A DNA stretch of 64,000 nt from Paractinoplanes bogorensis (lineage in GTDB: Bacteria; Actinomycetota; Actinomycetes; Mycobacteriales; Micromonosporaceae). Position 1 is the first letter of the stretch; the number at the start of each line of letters is the position of its first letter. Under the pieces are notes generated by a model. That model was not told the origin of the DNA. It ran no database searches and worked only from the letters and a program-made list of their open reading frames with translations. The translations under genes were made by a program, and so were the position numbers. The stretch spans positions 186,001 through 250,000 of the forward strand of contig NZ_JAHKKG010000001.1 of NCBI RefSeq assembly GCF_018829635.1, given 5' to 3'. Below are positions 42,796 through 53,261 of the stretch, one piece after another.

Positions 42796-43495
42796 GCCAG
42801 GTGAGTGCGCCGGGTGGGAAGGCGGCGTCGATCTCGGCCCGCCCCTCGTGGAAGTGGGACCAGCCCTCGTAGTGCACCGGCACGATGCGCCGGGGCCGGA
42901 TACGGTCGGTCAGCGCGACTGCGTCACGTCCGGTCATCGTGAAACGGGCCGGACCGGTGAGACCGAATTGCACCTTGCCGAGGTGCAGGATCGCCGTGTC
43001 GATGGTGAACCGGGAGGCCACCTCGAGCACGCCCGGGAACAGCACCGTGTCGCCCGAGATCCAGATGGTGGAACCCGCCGCCCGCAGTGCGAAACCCGTT
43101 GTGGGCCCGACGATCGGCACGCTCCAGGCCGGCCCGTGCCGCGACGGCGTGGCGGTGATCTCGACGTCGCCGATCGTGGTGGTCTGCCACGGCGCCAGGC
43201 CCGTGCAGTCCAGCCGCCGAGCACCGGCCGGGGTGGTCACCACGACCGGAACCGTGGAGAGCAGCGCCCGCCCGGCGTCGTCCAGGTTGTCGGCGTGCTG
43301 GTCGTGGGTGAGCAGCACACCGTCGAGCCGGCCCAGCGCCGGCACCGGTACGGCCGGCCCCGCGGTCTTGCGGGACGACGTCCCCCAGCCGAACGCATAG
43401 CGCCGGCCGGGGGCGTCGAAGGTCGGATCCACGAGCAACCGCGTCTCACCCAGTTCGAGCAGGGTGGTCGGACCGCCGATGTGCGTGAGGATCAT
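42764..43495 (-). CDS. Metallo-beta-lactamase-fold hydrolase (UlaG-like)
   Basis: A 243-residue protein of the UlaG-like MBL group. The metal motif is LTHDQHADNLD, followed by ITATPSRHGP and ISGDTVLFPGVLE, and a final His in IVPVHYEGWSHF. Substrate unknown, perhaps a lactone or phosphodiester. It is the last gene of a three-gene minus-strand operon, with an ATGA overlap with the upstream hydrolase. Confidence 0.88.
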   Translation of the reverse strand: MILTHIGGPTTLLELGETRLLVDPTFDAPGRRYAFGWGTSSRKTAGPAVPVPALGRLDGVLLTHDQHADNLDDAGRALLSTVPVVVTTPAGARRLDCTGLAPWQTTTIGDVEITATPSRHGPAWSVPIVGPTTGFALRAAGSTIWISGDTVLFPGVLEVASRFTIDTAILHLGKVQFGLTGPARFTMTGRDAVALTDRIRPRRIVPVHYEGWSHFHEGRAEIDAAFPPGALTWLTPGVPADLP

Positions 43496-44280
43496 CGTGC
43501 GTGCGCGAGAGCCCAGTCGAGGGCCTTGTCGGCCACCTGTTCCCAGCCCGGCTCGGCGCAGGTCCAGTGCGAACGACCGGGGAACTCGAAGTATTCGGCC
43601 GGTACGCCCTTGTAGTGCTCGGCGTTCGACTTGTTCACCGACGGCGGCATGATGTGGTCGGCCCCGCCCGCGATGAACAGCAGCGGCGCCCGGTCCGGGT
43701 TCTTGAAGTCGACCCAGGTCTCCTGCTTGCCCGGCTTGAAGTTGGCGATCAGGCCGTACGCCCACACCCAGGACCCGGGGGCCGGGATCGCGTAGCGCTC
43801 GTAGGCCGCGAGCGAATCGGCCTCGGAGAGGGTGTTCGTGAAGGCGTAGTGCCACTGCGAAGGCGTGAACCCGGCCGCCTGGTGCCGTTTGGCCGGGTTG
43901 TTGAGGATCGGGAACAGCGACTTCAACTGCGACGGCGGGTTGACGTAGATGCCCTCGGTCGGAGCCGAGTCGATGACCACGCCGGCCGCGCCGTGCCCGC
44001 GGTCGAGCAGCAGCTGGGTCAGCGTGCCGCCGAACGAGTGGCCCATGATGATCGGCTTCTCGGGCAGCCCGGTGATGACCTTTTCGAGATGGGCGATGGT
44101 CTCGGGCACGGTGACCGCCGCGATCGGGGTGGTGTCGGCCCGCAGCGCCTCGACCTCCACCTCGAAACCGGGGTAGGCCGGGGCGATCACCGTGTGGCCC
44201 TTGGCCTCGTAGTAGGAGATCCAGTGCTCCCAGCTGCGCGGGGTCACCCAGAGGCCGTGGACGAGAACGATCGTGCTCAT
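43492..44280 (-). CDS. Alpha/beta hydrolase
   Basis: A 262-residue serine hydrolase. [14 protein letters not shown] carries the oxyanion-hole region, GHSFGG (near residue 95) the nucleophile Ser, [10 protein letters not shown] the acid region and GRSHWT the catalytic His, so the triad is complete. Without a lid signature I cannot assign the substrate; an esterase/lipase-like role is most likely. It overlaps both neighbours by 4 bases. Confidence 0.9.
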   Translation of the reverse strand: MSTIVLVHGLWVTPRSWEHWISYYEAKGHTVIAPAYPGFEVEVEALRADTTPIAAVTVPETIAHLEKVITGLPEKPIIMGHSFGGTLTQLLLDRGHGAAGVVIDSAPTEGIYVNPPSQLKSLFPILNNPAKRHQAAGFTPSQWHYAFTNTLSEADSLAAYERYAIPAPGSWVWAYGLIANFKPGKQETWVDFKNPDRAPLLFIAGGADHIMPPSVNKSNAEHYKGVPAEYFEFPGRSHWTCAEPGWEQVADKALDWALAHAR

Positions 44281-45110
44281 GCGTCGTACTCCTTCAGAAA
44301 GGCCAGAAGATCGGATCCGAGCTGCTCTTTGTGGGTGTCGGTGATGCCGTGCGGGGCGCCCGGATAGACCGTCAGACGCGCGTTCTTGATCCGGGCGGCC
44401 GACGCCTGCCCGCCGACGGCGAACGGCACCACCTGGTCGTCGTCGCCGTGGATGACGAGCGCGGGCACGTCGATCGCGTCCAGATCGGCGCGGAAATCGG
44501 TGCCGGAGAAGGCCGCGATGCACTCGTACGCGTTCCGGTGCCCCGCCTGCAGGCCCTGTCGCCAGAACGCCTCGCGGATCCCGGCCGAGACGTCGGCGCC
44601 CGGGCGGTTGTTGCCGAAGAACGGTCCGTCGGCCAGATCGTGGTACTGCTGCGAGCGATCGGCCAGCGACCCGGCCCGGATCCCGTCGAACACGTCGATC
44701 GGCAGCCCACCCGGGTTGTCCGGGGTACGGGTCATGAACGGTGGCACCGCCGACACCAGCACCACCTGCGCGACCCGGGACGTGCCGTGCCGCCCCACAT
44801 AGCGGGCCACCTCGCCGCCCCCGGTCGAGAAGCCGACCAGCGTGATCTCGCGCAGGTCGAGCGCCTCGACCACGGCGGCCAGATCGTCGGCGTACGTGTC
44901 CATCTCATTGCCGTCCCACGTCTGCGTGGAGCGGCCGTGTCCGCGGCGGTCGTGCGCGATCGCCCGATATCCGTTGCTCGCCAGGAAGAGCTGCTGCGCC
45001 TCCCAGCTGTCCGAGTTGAGCGGCCAGCCGTGGCTCAGCACGACCGGACGCCCGCTACCCCAGTCCTTGTAGTAGATCTCCGCCCCGTCGGCGGTTCGCA
45101 CAAAGGCCAT
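44277..45110 (-). CDS. Alpha/beta hydrolase, non-haem chloroperoxidase-like
   Basis: A 277-residue hydrolase with [14 protein letters not shown], a [17 protein letters not shown] nucleophile elbow and [17 protein letters not shown], features of bacterial perhydrolases/chloroperoxidases. The acid and His are in [11 protein letters not shown] and PGAPHGI. It is the first gene of the hydrolase-hydrolase-MBL operon; the start ATG at 45110 follows the conserved N-terminus [17 protein letters not shown]. The large LuxR-type regulator encoded just upstream may control it. Confidence 0.93.
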   Translation of the reverse strand: MAFVRTADGAEIYYKDWGSGRPVVLSHGWPLNSDSWEAQQLFLASNGYRAIAHDRRGHGRSTQTWDGNEMDTYADDLAAVVEALDLREITLVGFSTGGGEVARYVGRHGTSRVAQVVLVSAVPPFMTRTPDNPGGLPIDVFDGIRAGSLADRSQQYHDLADGPFFGNNRPGADVSAGIREAFWRQGLQAGHRNAYECIAAFSGTDFRADLDAIDVPALVIHGDDDQVVPFAVGGQASAARIKNARLTVYPGAPHGITDTHKEQLGSDLLAFLKEYDA

Positions 45111-45162
45111 GCGCCGATCCTGCTGGGAGCGTGTCCACCCGCGAATCACGCATACCGCGTAG

Positions 45163-48048
45163 TCAGTCGTGCAGACCGTCGCGAAGCTGCCGGCGGGAGC
45201 GGACGCCCAGCTTCCGATAGACCTTGCGCAGGTGGTAATCGACGGTGTTGGGGCTCAGGAACAGATTGGCCGCGATCTCGGCATTGGTGCCACCGTCCCG
45301 GGCCAGGCGGGCCACGGCGGCCTCCTGCGGGGTCAGGGCCGTTTCGTTTCTTTCCCGTACGGGATGCAGCACCGTCCCGCCCAGCGCCCGCAACTCCTTG
45401 CGCGTGCGCTCGGCAAAGACTTCCGCCCGTACGGATTCGAACATCTCGAGCGCCGTCCCGAGCTGCTCGCGGGCGTCCCGCCGACGACGTTGCCGGCGCA
45501 GCCACTCGCCGTAGAGCAGATGCGCCCGGGCCGTGTCACCGTGGCTGACTTCGCCCGTCAGGTGCCCGATCGCCTGCCGGTAGTGGTCCTCGGCCTCGTC
45601 CGAGGTGGTCAGCAGCGCCCGGGACCGTTCGAGCACCCCGAGCACGCGCGGCGTCCCGCAGGCGTTCGCCACCACGGCGAGGTCGGCCGCGGCCAGCTTC
45701 GCCGTGCGCCGGTCGCCCGAGCGCAGGGCGGCCTCGACCAGATCGGGCAGCGCGTATGCGTAGCGGTGCGGCCGGCCCAGTTCGACCAGGCCGCTCAGGG
45801 TGTCGCGGGCCGACGCGTACTGGCCCTCGGCGTTGTCCAGCACGCCCAGGCTGAGCCGGGTCCAGGCATGCAGGCCGCCGAGGTTGAGCATCTCGAAGAC
45901 GCCGAGCGCGGCCCCGACCGACTCGCGCAGACCTGGTTCGGTCCGCCAGGTCGCCAGTTCCGGATGGCGCCACACCTGCGCCTGTTCGTCGGTCATGCCG
46001 AGCGCGGCCCGGAGCCGCAGGCCGGCCGCGTCGTGCCGGTCGGCCTCGTTGAGCTCGCCCAGCAGCGACCAGGTCATCGCGCCCAGGTAGTGCACGAGGT
46101 CGAGGGAGTGCAGGGCGCCGGTGCGGCGGGCCGCCGTCTCGGCTCGCCGCAACAGCCCGATCTTGCCGGCGTCGTCCCACAGCAGCGTCGCGAAGTTGAC
46201 GCCGACCACCATGCGCGCGAGCAACGCGTCGTCACTCAGCCCCGGGTCGAGGATCGCGTCCAGAGCCCGCCGTACGGCGGAAAGCCCGCCGTCGTAACCG
46301 TCGACCGTGAACGCGGCGTACCCGGCCAGAATCAGCCCGTCCAACCCGCCCGGCTCGCCCTTGGCGGCCCGCGTCTCCGGCTCGGCGGGAGGCCGGTCAC
46401 CGGCGGTCAGGCGAGCCGCCTCGGCCGCGATCTCGGGCTCGCTCACCGCGGACAGGTGCTCGGCGCTGCGGGCCAGTTCGATCGCCTGCACGACGGCCCG
46501 CCGGGCCCGGGCCCGGTCGTCGCCGAAGGCCTGTGCCGCCGCGAGACAGCGGGCCGCGCCCAGGCGCTGCCCGTCCGGGGTGCCGGTGTTCACCTCGGCC
46601 AGCGACCGCGTCATCAGGGCGCTGCCGCGCACCGGGCCGGGCAGCGTGCTTTCGTCCACGCCGTCGAGGAGCAGCAGGGCCCGGGCGTAGGCACCCGCCG
46701 CCAGCGACGCCTCGGCCGCCCGCACCTGCCGGGCGGCCCGTTGGCCCGGATCGGGGGTCAGCTCGGCCGCGCGGGTCAGGAACGTGGCCCGGGCCGTGTG
46801 GCCACCCCGGGCCCCGGCGCGGTCGGCTCGCCTCTCGAGCTCGGCCGCGGTCGTCTCGTCCGGCCCGTCCGCGGCCGCCGCGAGGTGCCAGGCCCGGTGG
46901 TCGGCGTCGGCCTCGGCCGTGGTGATGGCGGACAGCGCACGGTGCGCGGCCCGCCGGTCGGCCGGGGCGGCGCCGCCGTAGACCGCCGAGCGCATCAGCG
47001 GATGCCGGAAGGCCGACGGTGGTGAGCCGGTGAGCATCCGGTCGGCCTCGGCCGGGGCGGCATCGCCCGGAGCCACTCCGAGCGAGCGGGCCGCCTCGGT
47101 GAGCCGGTCGCCGGGGCCGCCCGCGTTGGCCGCCGCCAGCAACAGCCATGTGCGGGTGGCCGCGGGATAGCCGGCGATCCGGGCGGCGTAGTGCGCCTCG
47201 AGACGGCTGCCGATCGGCGCCGGCTCGGGCAGGGCGACGCTTCCGCCGAGCTGATCCGCGGTGAGCTCCTGGGCCAGATCGGTCAGGGCGAGCGGATTGC
47301 CGCCGGTGGCGCGGGCGATGTGCTCGGCCCGGGCCCGGTCGACCGTGGTGTCGACCACGTGGGTGAGAAGTGCCACCGCCGCATCCGGGGCCAGGCCGCC
47401 GATCTCCCGCGCCGGCACGCCCGCGAGCAGTCCGGGATCGCCGCCGGGATCGCCCTCGACGCGCAGACCGAACAGCAGCACCACCCCCTCGGCGTGCAGC
47501 CGGCGAGCGACGAAGGCGAGGGCCCGCAACGACTCCTGATCGAGCCATTGGGCATCGTCCACGACGCACAGCCGCATTCCGGCGGCCGCCATGCCGTCCG
47601 GACGCTCCCGGCCGCCAAAATCGCCCGGGTCGTGCCGGGAGCCGCCCTCACGCGGGCCGGGCCGGGATCCGGAATCGGCCGGGCGGCGGCGGGGACCGGC
47701 GAGCAGGGTCAAAGCGGCCAGGCTGACCAGATAGAGGTCGGGCGGCGGGCCGTCGGCGAGGCCGCACGCCACCTCGAGCGCCGCCCGTTGTGCCTCGGGC
47801 AGGCGGGAACGGAAGTCCAGCAGCGGAATCAGGAGACGGTGCAACGCGGCGTACGGGAAATCGCTCTCGGGCTCGACGCCGCTGATCCACAATGCGTTTG
47901 TGGCACGGCTTTCGGCGTACCGCAAAAGGGCGGTCTTGCCGACGCCCGCCTCGCCGCGCAGCACGAGGCCTGCGCTGCGCCCGGATCGCGCCGCGGACAG
48001 CAACGCGTCGAGCGCGGCCCGCTCCGCCTCCCGACCGAAGAGTCGCAC
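45163..48048 (-). CDS. LuxR-family regulator of the LAL type with ATPase domain
   Basis: A 961-residue regulator. The AAA-type ATPase lies at the N-terminus (Walker [14 protein letters not shown] near residue 32, Walker [12 protein letters not shown] near residue 160, with a long Gly/Pro-rich insertion between), followed by TPR-like helical repeats and a C-terminal LuxR helix-turn-helix ([20 protein letters not shown]). Such LAL proteins activate secondary metabolism or catabolic operons when they bind a ligand. GTG start at 48048. It lies 30 bases after the IclR gene on the same strand and 52 bases before the hydrolase operon, which is its likely target. Confidence 0.93.
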   Translation of the reverse strand: MRLFGREAERAALDALLSAARSGRSAGLVLRGEAGVGKTALLRYAESRATNALWISGVEPESDFPYAALHRLLIPLLDFRSRLPEAQRAALEVACGLADGPPPDLYLVSLAALTLLAGPRRRPADSGSRPGPREGGSRHDPGDFGGRERPDGMAAAGMRLCVVDDAQWLDQESLRALAFVARRLHAEGVVLLFGLRVEGDPGGDPGLLAGVPAREIGGLAPDAAVALLTHVVDTTVDRARAEHIARATGGNPLALTDLAQELTADQLGGSVALPEPAPIGSRLEAHYAARIAGYPAATRTWLLLAAANAGGPGDRLTEAARSLGVAPGDAAPAEADRMLTGSPPSAFRHPLMRSAVYGGAAPADRRAAHRALSAITTAEADADHRAWHLAAAADGPDETTAAELERRADRAGARGGHTARATFLTRAAELTPDPGQRAARQVRAAEASLAAGAYARALLLLDGVDESTLPGPVRGSALMTRSLAEVNTGTPDGQRLGAARCLAAAQAFGDDRARARRAVVQAIELARSAEHLSAVSEPEIAAEAARLTAGDRPPAEPETRAAKGEPGGLDGLILAGYAAFTVDGYDGGLSAVRRALDAILDPGLSDDALLARMVVGVNFATLLWDDAGKIGLLRRAETAARRTGALHSLDLVHYLGAMTWSLLGELNEADRHDAAGLRLRAALGMTDEQAQVWRHPELATWRTEPGLRESVGAALGVFEMLNLGGLHAWTRLSLGVLDNAEGQYASARDTLSGLVELGRPHRYAYALPDLVEAALRSGDRRTAKLAAADLAVVANACGTPRVLGVLERSRALLTTSDEAEDHYRQAIGHLTGEVSHGDTARAHLLYGEWLRRQRRRRDAREQLGTALEMFESVRAEVFAERTRKELRALGGTVLHPVRERNETALTPQEAAVARLARDGGTNAEIAANLFLSPNTVDYHLRKVYRKLGVRSRRQLRDGLHD

Positions 48049-48078
48049 GCGGCGACTCTATCGATCACGCAGCCCGGC

Positions 48079-48765
48079 CTACAGACCCGAAAGTCGCTGT
48101 CCGGCCCGCACCACGGCCATCGCGTGCCGCTCGCCCGGACGGCGGCCGAGGCGCTCGATCGGACCGCTTATCGAAATCGAGGCGATCACCCGGCCCGTCC
48201 GGTCGCGGATCGGAGCCGAGACACTCGCCACACCGGGCTCGCGCTCGGCGACACTCTGGGCCCAGCCGCGGCGGCGCACCTCGGCCAGCGTGCGGCCGGT
48301 GAACTTGCAACGGGGCAGCAGCGGCATGACCGCCTCGGGCGGTTCCCAGGCGAGCAGGATCTGGGCGGCCGAACCGGCCACCATGGGCAGCACCGAGCCG
48401 ACCGGCACGGTGTCGCGCAGACCGCTCGCGCGCTCGGCCGCGGCGACACAGATACGCTCGTCGGCACGGCGCAAGTAGAGCTGCGCGCTCTCTCCGGTCG
48501 CGTCCCGCAATGCGGAAAGCAGGGGCTCGGCCGCGGTCAGCAGCACGTCCGGCGCGGCGTTGGCGAGCTCGCCCAGGCGCGGGCCCGGGCGCCACCGGCC
48601 CTGGGTGTCACGCACCAGCATCCGGTGGATCTCCAAGGCCTGGGCCAGGCGATGTGCGGTTGCCCGCGGAAGCTTCGTTCGGTCGACGAGCTCGGCCAGG
48701 CTGGCGCCGTCGACACACGCCGCGAGGATGACTACCGCCTTGTCGAGAACGCCGACACCGCTCAT
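48079..48765 (-). CDS. ndgR: IclR-family regulator, NdgR/LtbR-like
   Basis: A 228-residue regulator: N-terminal winged helix (SLAELVDRTKLPRATAHRLA) and C-terminal effector domain (VAGSAAQILLAWEPPEAVMP, REPGVASVSAPIRDRTGRVI). It is divergently transcribed from leuC, separated by 49 bases. In Streptomyces (NdgR) and Corynebacterium (LtbR), the IclR regulator in this same position controls leuCD and other amino-acid genes. The start ATG 48765 is preferred to an upstream one at 48789 that would overlap the operator region. Confidence 0.9.
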   Translation of the reverse strand: MSGVGVLDKAVVILAACVDGASLAELVDRTKLPRATAHRLAQALEIHRMLVRDTQGRWRPGPRLGELANAAPDVLLTAAEPLLSALRDATGESAQLYLRRADERICVAAAERASGLRDTVPVGSVLPMVAGSAAQILLAWEPPEAVMPLLPRCKFTGRTLAEVRRRGWAQSVAEREPGVASVSAPIRDRTGRVIASISISGPIERLGRRPGERHAMAVVRAGQRLSGL

Positions 48766-48814
48766 ACTGTGTCCCACAAGCCGAAACATACCTCCCAGAA
48801 TTTAGGATGTCCAG
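48766..48814. promoter_or_regulatory. Divergent ndgR-leuC promoter/operator region
   Basis: The 49 bases between the two start codons hold TGTG-TCC-CACA and an AT-richer stretch with AGAATTTAGGAT. It must carry both promoters and the IclR-type regulator binding site. Exact elements cannot be assigned. Confidence 0.45.
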
Positions 48815-50254
48815 ATGGTGGGAGTCACTCCGAGGACCCTGGCCGAAAAGGTCTGGGACGACCATGTCGTGCGTGCTGCCGAGGGTGAGCCTGATCTGCT
48901 CTACATCGACCTGCACCTGTTGCACGAGGTGACCAGCCCGCAGGCCTTCGACGGCCTGCGCATGGCCGGCCGCCCGGTTCGACGCACCGATCTCACGCTC
49001 GCGACCGAGGACCACAACACGCCGACCGGCTACGCCGACCCGGCCTTCAACACCAAGCGCGGCGAGCTTTTCACGATCGCCGACACCACCTCGCGGACGC
49101 AGATCGAGACGCTGCGCAAGAACTGTGCCGAGTTCGGTGTTCAGATCCGCCCGCTGGGCGACGTCAATCAGGGCATCGTGCACGTGATCGGGCCGCAGCT
49201 GGGCCTGACCCAGCCCGGCATGACGATCGTGTGCGGTGACTCGCACACGGCCACGCACGGCGCCTTCGGGGCGCTCGCGTTCGGCATCGGCACCAGCGAG
49301 GTCGAGCACGTGCTGGCCACCCAGACGCTGCCGCAGTCGAAGCCTAGGACGATGGCCGTCACGGTCGTCGGTGAGCTGCGGCCCGGCGTCAGTGCCAAGG
49401 ACCTGATCCTGGCGCTGATCACCCAGACCGGCACCGGCGGCGGCAACGGCCACATCGTCGAATACCGGGGCGAGGCCATCCGCAAGCTCTCCATGGAGGG
49501 CCGGATGACCATCTGCAACATGAGTATCGAGTGGGGCGCCAAGGCGGGCATGATCGCGCCCGACGAGACCACGTTCACCTACCTCGAGGGCCGCGAGAAC
49601 GCGCCCAAGGGCGAGGAGTGGGACGCCGCCGTCGCGTACTGGAAGACGCTCGTCACCGACGAGGACGCGGAGTACGACACCGAGATCATCCTGGACGCCG
49701 CGGCGATCAGCCCGTTCATCACCTGGGGCACCAACCCGGGCCAGGGCGCGCCGCTCGACAGCGTGGTGCCGGACCCCGACGAGTTCATCGAGGAGACCGA
49801 CCGCAGCGCCGCCCGGCGCGCGCTGGAGTACATGGACCTCGCGCCCGGCACGCCGTTCAAGGACGTCCCGGTCGACGTGGTCTTCGTCGGCTCCTGCACC
49901 AACGGGCGCCTGGAGGACCTGCGCGCCGCGGCCGACATCATCCGCGGTCACAAGGTCCACGACGACGTCCGCATGATGATCGTCCCCGGTTCGTACAAGG
50001 TGCGCGAGGCGGCCGAGGCCGAGGGACTCGACAAGATCTTCACCGAGGCGGGCGCCGAGTGGCGTTTCGCGGGCTGTTCCATGTGCCTGGGCATGAACCC
50101 GGACACGCTCAGCCCGGGCCAGCGCGCGGCCTCGACCTCCAACCGCAACTTCGAGGGCCGGCAGGGCAAGGGCGGGCGTACGCACCTGGTCTCGCCTCAG
50201 GTCGCCGCCGCCACCGCCGTGGTCGGCAAGCTGGCCGCCCCCGCCGATCTGTAG
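48815..50254 (+). CDS. leuC: 3-isopropylmalate dehydratase large subunit
   Basis: Aconitase-family isomerase subunit for leucine synthesis, also used for citramalate in the CimA route. The 479-residue product has the three [4Fe-4S] cysteines in [16 protein letters not shown] and [13 protein letters not shown], plus substrate-binding [28 protein letters not shown] and the region [23 protein letters not shown] at 48815 follows the regulator's divergent promoter. leuD begins 18 bases downstream. Confidence 0.97.
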   Translation: MVGVTPRTLAEKVWDDHVVRAAEGEPDLLYIDLHLLHEVTSPQAFDGLRMAGRPVRRTDLTLATEDHNTPTGYADPAFNTKRGELFTIADTTSRTQIETLRKNCAEFGVQIRPLGDVNQGIVHVIGPQLGLTQPGMTIVCGDSHTATHGAFGALAFGIGTSEVEHVLATQTLPQSKPRTMAVTVVGELRPGVSAKDLILALITQTGTGGGNGHIVEYRGEAIRKLSMEGRMTICNMSIEWGAKAGMIAPDETTFTYLEGRENAPKGEEWDAAVAYWKTLVTDEDAEYDTEIILDAAAISPFITWGTNPGQGAPLDSVVPDPDEFIEETDRSAARRALEYMDLAPGTPFKDVPVDVVFVGSCTNGRLEDLRAAADIIRGHKVHDDVRMMIVPGSYKVREAAEAEGLDKIFTEAGAEWRFAGCSMCLGMNPDTLSPGQRAASTSNRNFEGRQGKGGRTHLVSPQVAAATAVVGKLAAPADL

Positions 50255-50272
50255 AGCCAGGAGTTACTCCAG

Positions 50273-50860
50273 ATGGACAAGTTCGTCACCCACAGCGGCA
50301 AAGTGATGCCGCTGCGCCGATCTGATGTAGACACGGATCAGATCATTCCGGCCGTCTATCTGAAGCGGGTCACCCGCACCGGATTCGAGGACGGTCTGTT
50401 CAGCGCCTGGCGCGAGGACCCCGGATTCGTGCTTCATAACCCGGCCCACGCCGGGGCCACCATTCTGGTCGCCGGCCCCAATTTCGGCACCGGATCCTCG
50501 CGTCAGCACGCCGTCTGGGCGCTGCGCGACTGGGGGTTCAAGGTGGTCATCGCGGCCCGCTTCGGCGACATTTTCCGGGGAAACGCGCTCAAGGAAGGGC
50601 TGCTGCCCGTCCAGCTCGACCAGAAGGCGGTCGAGGCGCTCTGGGATCTGGGCGAGAGCGAGCCCGATAAGCAGATCACCGTGGACCTCGAGGCCCGCCG
50701 GGTCGTGGCCGACGATGCTTCCTGGTCGTTCCCGATCGACGATTTCAGCCGCTGGCGCCTCATGGAGGGCCTCGACGACATCGGACTGACGCTGCGCCAC
50801 GCCGAAACCATCTCCACGTTCGAGAAAAACCGTCCAACCTTCAAACCGGTTACCGCCTGA
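50273..50860 (+). CDS. leuD: 3-isopropylmalate dehydratase small subunit
   Basis: A 195-residue swivel-domain partner of LeuC. Typical sequence includes [39 protein letters not shown] and [20 protein letters not shown]. Ribosome binding site GGAGTTACTCC precedes the ATG. It ends the leuCD operon and is followed by an inverted repeat at 50892. Confidence 0.97.
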   Translation: MDKFVTHSGKVMPLRRSDVDTDQIIPAVYLKRVTRTGFEDGLFSAWREDPGFVLHNPAHAGATILVAGPNFGTGSSRQHAVWALRDWGFKVVIAARFGDIFRGNALKEGLLPVQLDQKAVEALWDLGESEPDKQITVDLEARRVVADDASWSFPIDDFSRWRLMEGLDDIGLTLRHAETISTFEKNRPTFKPVTA

Positions 50861-50891
50861 GCGCGAAAACCCTAGTCAGAGCACGCTTTTT

Positions 50892-50919
50892 CGCCCCCGC
50901 CGCATCCCCGGCGGGGGCG
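50892..50919 (+). terminator. Inverted repeat after leuD
   Basis: Perfect 11-bp stem CGCCCCCGCCG / CGGCGGGGGCG with a 6-base loop, 31 bases after leuD. T residues precede rather than follow it, so termination efficiency is uncertain. Confidence 0.65.
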
Positions 50920-51048
50920 AATTCGTTGTAACGCAAGGGTTTTTTATGACACTAATGTTTGTGTCTGCTGGTCAGAGGGCATACGGTGCGCGCAGAATGG
51001 CTCGCATTGGGCCAGTGAGGCTCAGTTCTCACGTTTGGGAGGAAAATC

Positions 51049-51897
51049 GTGAACAAGGCCGAGCTCATCGAGGCGCTCGCAGCCCGATTGGGAGACCGCA
51101 AGTCCGCGACAGCGGCACTCGACGCGGTCATCGCCGAGGTGCAGGGTGCTGTCACCAAGGGCGATCGGGTTGCTATCACCGGCTTCGGCGTCTTCGAGAA
51201 GCGGGCACGCAATGCGCGGACCGCCCGTAATCCGCGCACTGGCGAGCCGGTGAAAGTGAAGAAAACCTCCGTGCCGGCCTTCAAGCCCGGCACTGCTTTC
51301 CGCGAGATGGTCGCGAGCGGAAAGGTCGCCAAGGCGGCGGCGCCGGCCAAGAAGGCGACGGCTACGAAGGCCACCGCCACCAAGGCCACGGCCACCAAGG
51401 CCACCGCCACGAAGGCGGCGGCGACCAAGGCGGCTCCGGCCACCAAGGCCACCGCCACCAAGGCGACCGCCACCAAGGCGACGGCGGCCAAGAAGACGGC
51501 CGCCACCAAGGCCGCCCCGGCCAAGTCGACGGCGACCAAGGCGACGGCGGCCAAGAAGACCGCCGCCACCAAGGCGACCCCGGCCAAGTCGACGGCGACC
51601 AAGGCCACGACCGCCACCAAGGCGACGGCGGCCAAGAAGACCGCCACCAAGGCCGCCCCGGCCAAGTCGACCGCGACCAAGGCCACCGCGGCCAAGGCCA
51701 CGACGGCTACCAAGGCCACGGCGACCAAGGCGACCGCGGCCAAGAAGACGGCCGCCACCAAGGCTGCCCCGGCCAAGAGCACCGCCACCAAGACGGCGGC
51801 GGCCAAGAAGACGACCGCCCGTAAGACCACCACGGCGGCCGCGGCCGCGACTCCGGCTCGGGCTCGCGCCACTGGTACGGCGCGCAAGTCCCGCTGA
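51049..51897 (+). CDS. hup: HU-family DNA-binding protein with very long Lys/Ala-rich tail
   Basis: Nucleoid-associated protein. Residues 1-90 are a normal HU fold ([20 protein letters not shown]; the DNA-binding arm [20 protein letters not shown]). The remaining 190 residues are a low-complexity tail built of [21 protein letters not shown] and similar units, resembling histone H1 and the HupB/HupS tails of actinomycetes but longer than usual (total 282 against roughly 210-220 residues). GTG start preceded by GGGAGG. The tail is probably a target of lysine acetylation or proteolysis, as in HupB. A terminator follows at 51927. Confidence 0.95.
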   Translation: MNKAELIEALAARLGDRKSATAALDAVIAEVQGAVTKGDRVAITGFGVFEKRARNARTARNPRTGEPVKVKKTSVPAFKPGTAFREMVASGKVAKAAAPAKKATATKATATKATATKATATKAAATKAAPATKATATKATATKATAAKKTAATKAAPAKSTATKATAAKKTAATKATPAKSTATKATTATKATAAKKTATKAAPAKSTATKATAAKATTATKATATKATAAKKTAATKAAPAKSTATKTAAAKKTTARKTTTAAAAATPARARATGTARKSR

Positions 51898-51926
51898 TTT
51901 CGCGGATTGCGTCATGTACGGCCGAT

Positions 51927-51957
51927 AAGGCGTCCACCCTAACGGTGGACGCCTTTC
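51927..51957 (+). terminator. Intrinsic terminator of the HU gene
   Basis: Perfect 12-bp stem AAGGCGTCCACC / GGTGGACGCCTT with loop CTAAC and a short T-run. Confidence 0.88.
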
Positions 51958-52002
51958 GTGTGTGCGGGCGCGGAATGCGTTGCGGGGCCTACCGTCCGGG
52001 GC

Positions 52003-52434
52003 ATGGAGCGCAGAGCGATGCCCCGGGGGCTGGTCAGCCGGTCGCTGATCGCCACTCTGGTGTTCGCCGCCGCGGTGGTGCCGGGCTGGACGTTCGGGTC
52101 GCTGGCCGAGCGGTGGACCGGCTCGGAACTGCTCGACTGGTTCGTCACGTGCGTGTGGGCGGCCGGTGCCGTCCGCGTGCTGGCGCCCCGGGCGTCCTAT
52201 CGGACCCGGGACGCCTGGCTCGGCCTGATCCCGCTCTACAACTGGTATCTGGTCTGCGTGCTCGGCTGGCGGGTGGCCCTGCTGCCGTTCCGCGACTGGG
52301 AACCACGGGAGGACGAGCTGTGGCGGGCCCGGTGGCTCACCGGTGACCTGATCGGTTACTGGCGCGCCGATCCGGTGCCCGTCGGGGCGCCTAGAGCCGC
52401 GTCGGCTCCAGCAGCGAGTCGCCGCTCCAGGTGA
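52003..52434 (+). CDS. Small membrane protein of unknown function
   Basis: A 143-residue protein starting at ATG 52003. It has two to three hydrophobic segments (LIATLVFAAAVVPGWTFGSL; LLDWFVTCVWAAGAVRVLAP; GLIPLYNWYLVCVLGWRVAL). No family recognised. It starts just after the HU terminator, and its last 44 bases overlap the end of the convergent mutT1 gene. Confidence 0.7.
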   Translation: MERRAMPRGLVSRSLIATLVFAAAVVPGWTFGSLAERWTGSELLDWFVTCVWAAGAVRVLAPRASYRTRDAWLGLIPLYNWYLVCVLGWRVALLPFRDWEPREDELWRARWLTGDLIGYWRADPVPVGAPRAASAPAASRRSR

Positions 52435-53260
52435 GCAGCCAGGCCGAGCCCTTGGGCGTCTTGTAGGGCTCCGGATCGGACTCGTCGCGCAGGGCGGCCA
52501 GCAGATGCGGGATGATTTTGCCCTGGCTGCAGACGGCCGGCAGGCCCGGGCCGTCGCGCAGCTCGAGCAGGCGCTGGGCGGCCAGTTTGGCCTTGGCCGG
52601 GGCGTCGTCGGCCTCGGCCGGCTCGGCGAACGCCCCGTCCACCACGATCGGCAGACCACCGCGCGCCTCGGCCAGCGGCTCCAGGGTCTGCTTGCAGCGC
52701 AACGGCGTCGCGGTGACGAGACGCTCGGGGCCGATCGGCCCGCAGATCTCGGCGAACCGCGCCGCCTGCTCCTCGCCCAGTTCGTCGATCGGGCGCAGCG
52801 CGTCGTTGCCGCTCCACTTCTTCCGCTCCCCGGCGTGCGCGTGCCGCACCAGCACCACGACCGAGGTGATCGGCGGCAGCTCGGCCACGTGGCGCAGCAC
52901 GGCGCGCTCGTCGTCGTAGGTGAGCCGCGCGGCCGCCTCGTCGAACGACAGCCACGCGATCTCGTCGACCTCGTCGGTGTCCTGCACCGGGCCGCCCTCG
53001 CCGACCGTCTCCATCAGCCAGTAGTCGACCGTCTTGAAGTGGCCGTCGAAGGCGTAGGACACCTGCGGCAGTGCGAGCCGGGCGCGGCCGGTCCATCCGG
53101 TCTCTTCCAGCACCTCGCGGGCGGCCCCGATCAGCGGGTGCTCGTCGTGGTCGAGCTTGCCCTTGGGCAGCGCCCAGTCGTCGTAGCGGGGCCGATGCAC
53201 GAGACAGACCTCGCCGCCCCGCACCAGCACGGCACCCGCCGCGCGGATGGTGTCGCTCAT
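52391..53260 (-). CDS. mutT1: Nudix hydrolase with histidine-phosphatase domain (MutT1-like)
   Basis: A 289-residue two-domain protein. The N-terminal Nudix domain has GKLDHDE followed by the REVLEETGW box, and the C-terminal domain is a histidine phosphatase with VLVRHAHAG near residue 140. MutT1 in mycobacteria hydrolyses 8-oxo-GTP and 8-oxo-dGTP (and Ap4A-type dinucleotides), protecting against oxidised nucleotides. The gene follows ppk with a 1-base gap, the order known from mycobacteria. The last Leu-rich part overlaps the convergent membrane-protein gene. Confidence 0.92.
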   Translation of the reverse strand: MSDTIRAAGAVLVRGGEVCLVHRPRYDDWALPKGKLDHDEHPLIGAAREVLEETGWTGRARLALPQVSYAFDGHFKTVDYWLMETVGEGGPVQDTDEVDEIAWLSFDEAAARLTYDDERAVLRHVAELPPITSVVVLVRHAHAGERKKWSGNDALRPIDELGEEQAARFAEICGPIGPERLVTATPLRCKQTLEPLAEARGGLPIVVDGAFAEPAEADDAPAKAKLAAQRLLELRDGPGLPAVCSQGKIIPHLLAALRDESDPEPYKTPKGSAWLLTWSGDSLLEPTRL

Positions 53261-53261
53261 C

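Noticed and set aside
45169..47025. 618-residue plus-strand open frame opposite the LuxR-type regulator
   Set aside because: Shadow of the LAL coding region; no domain.
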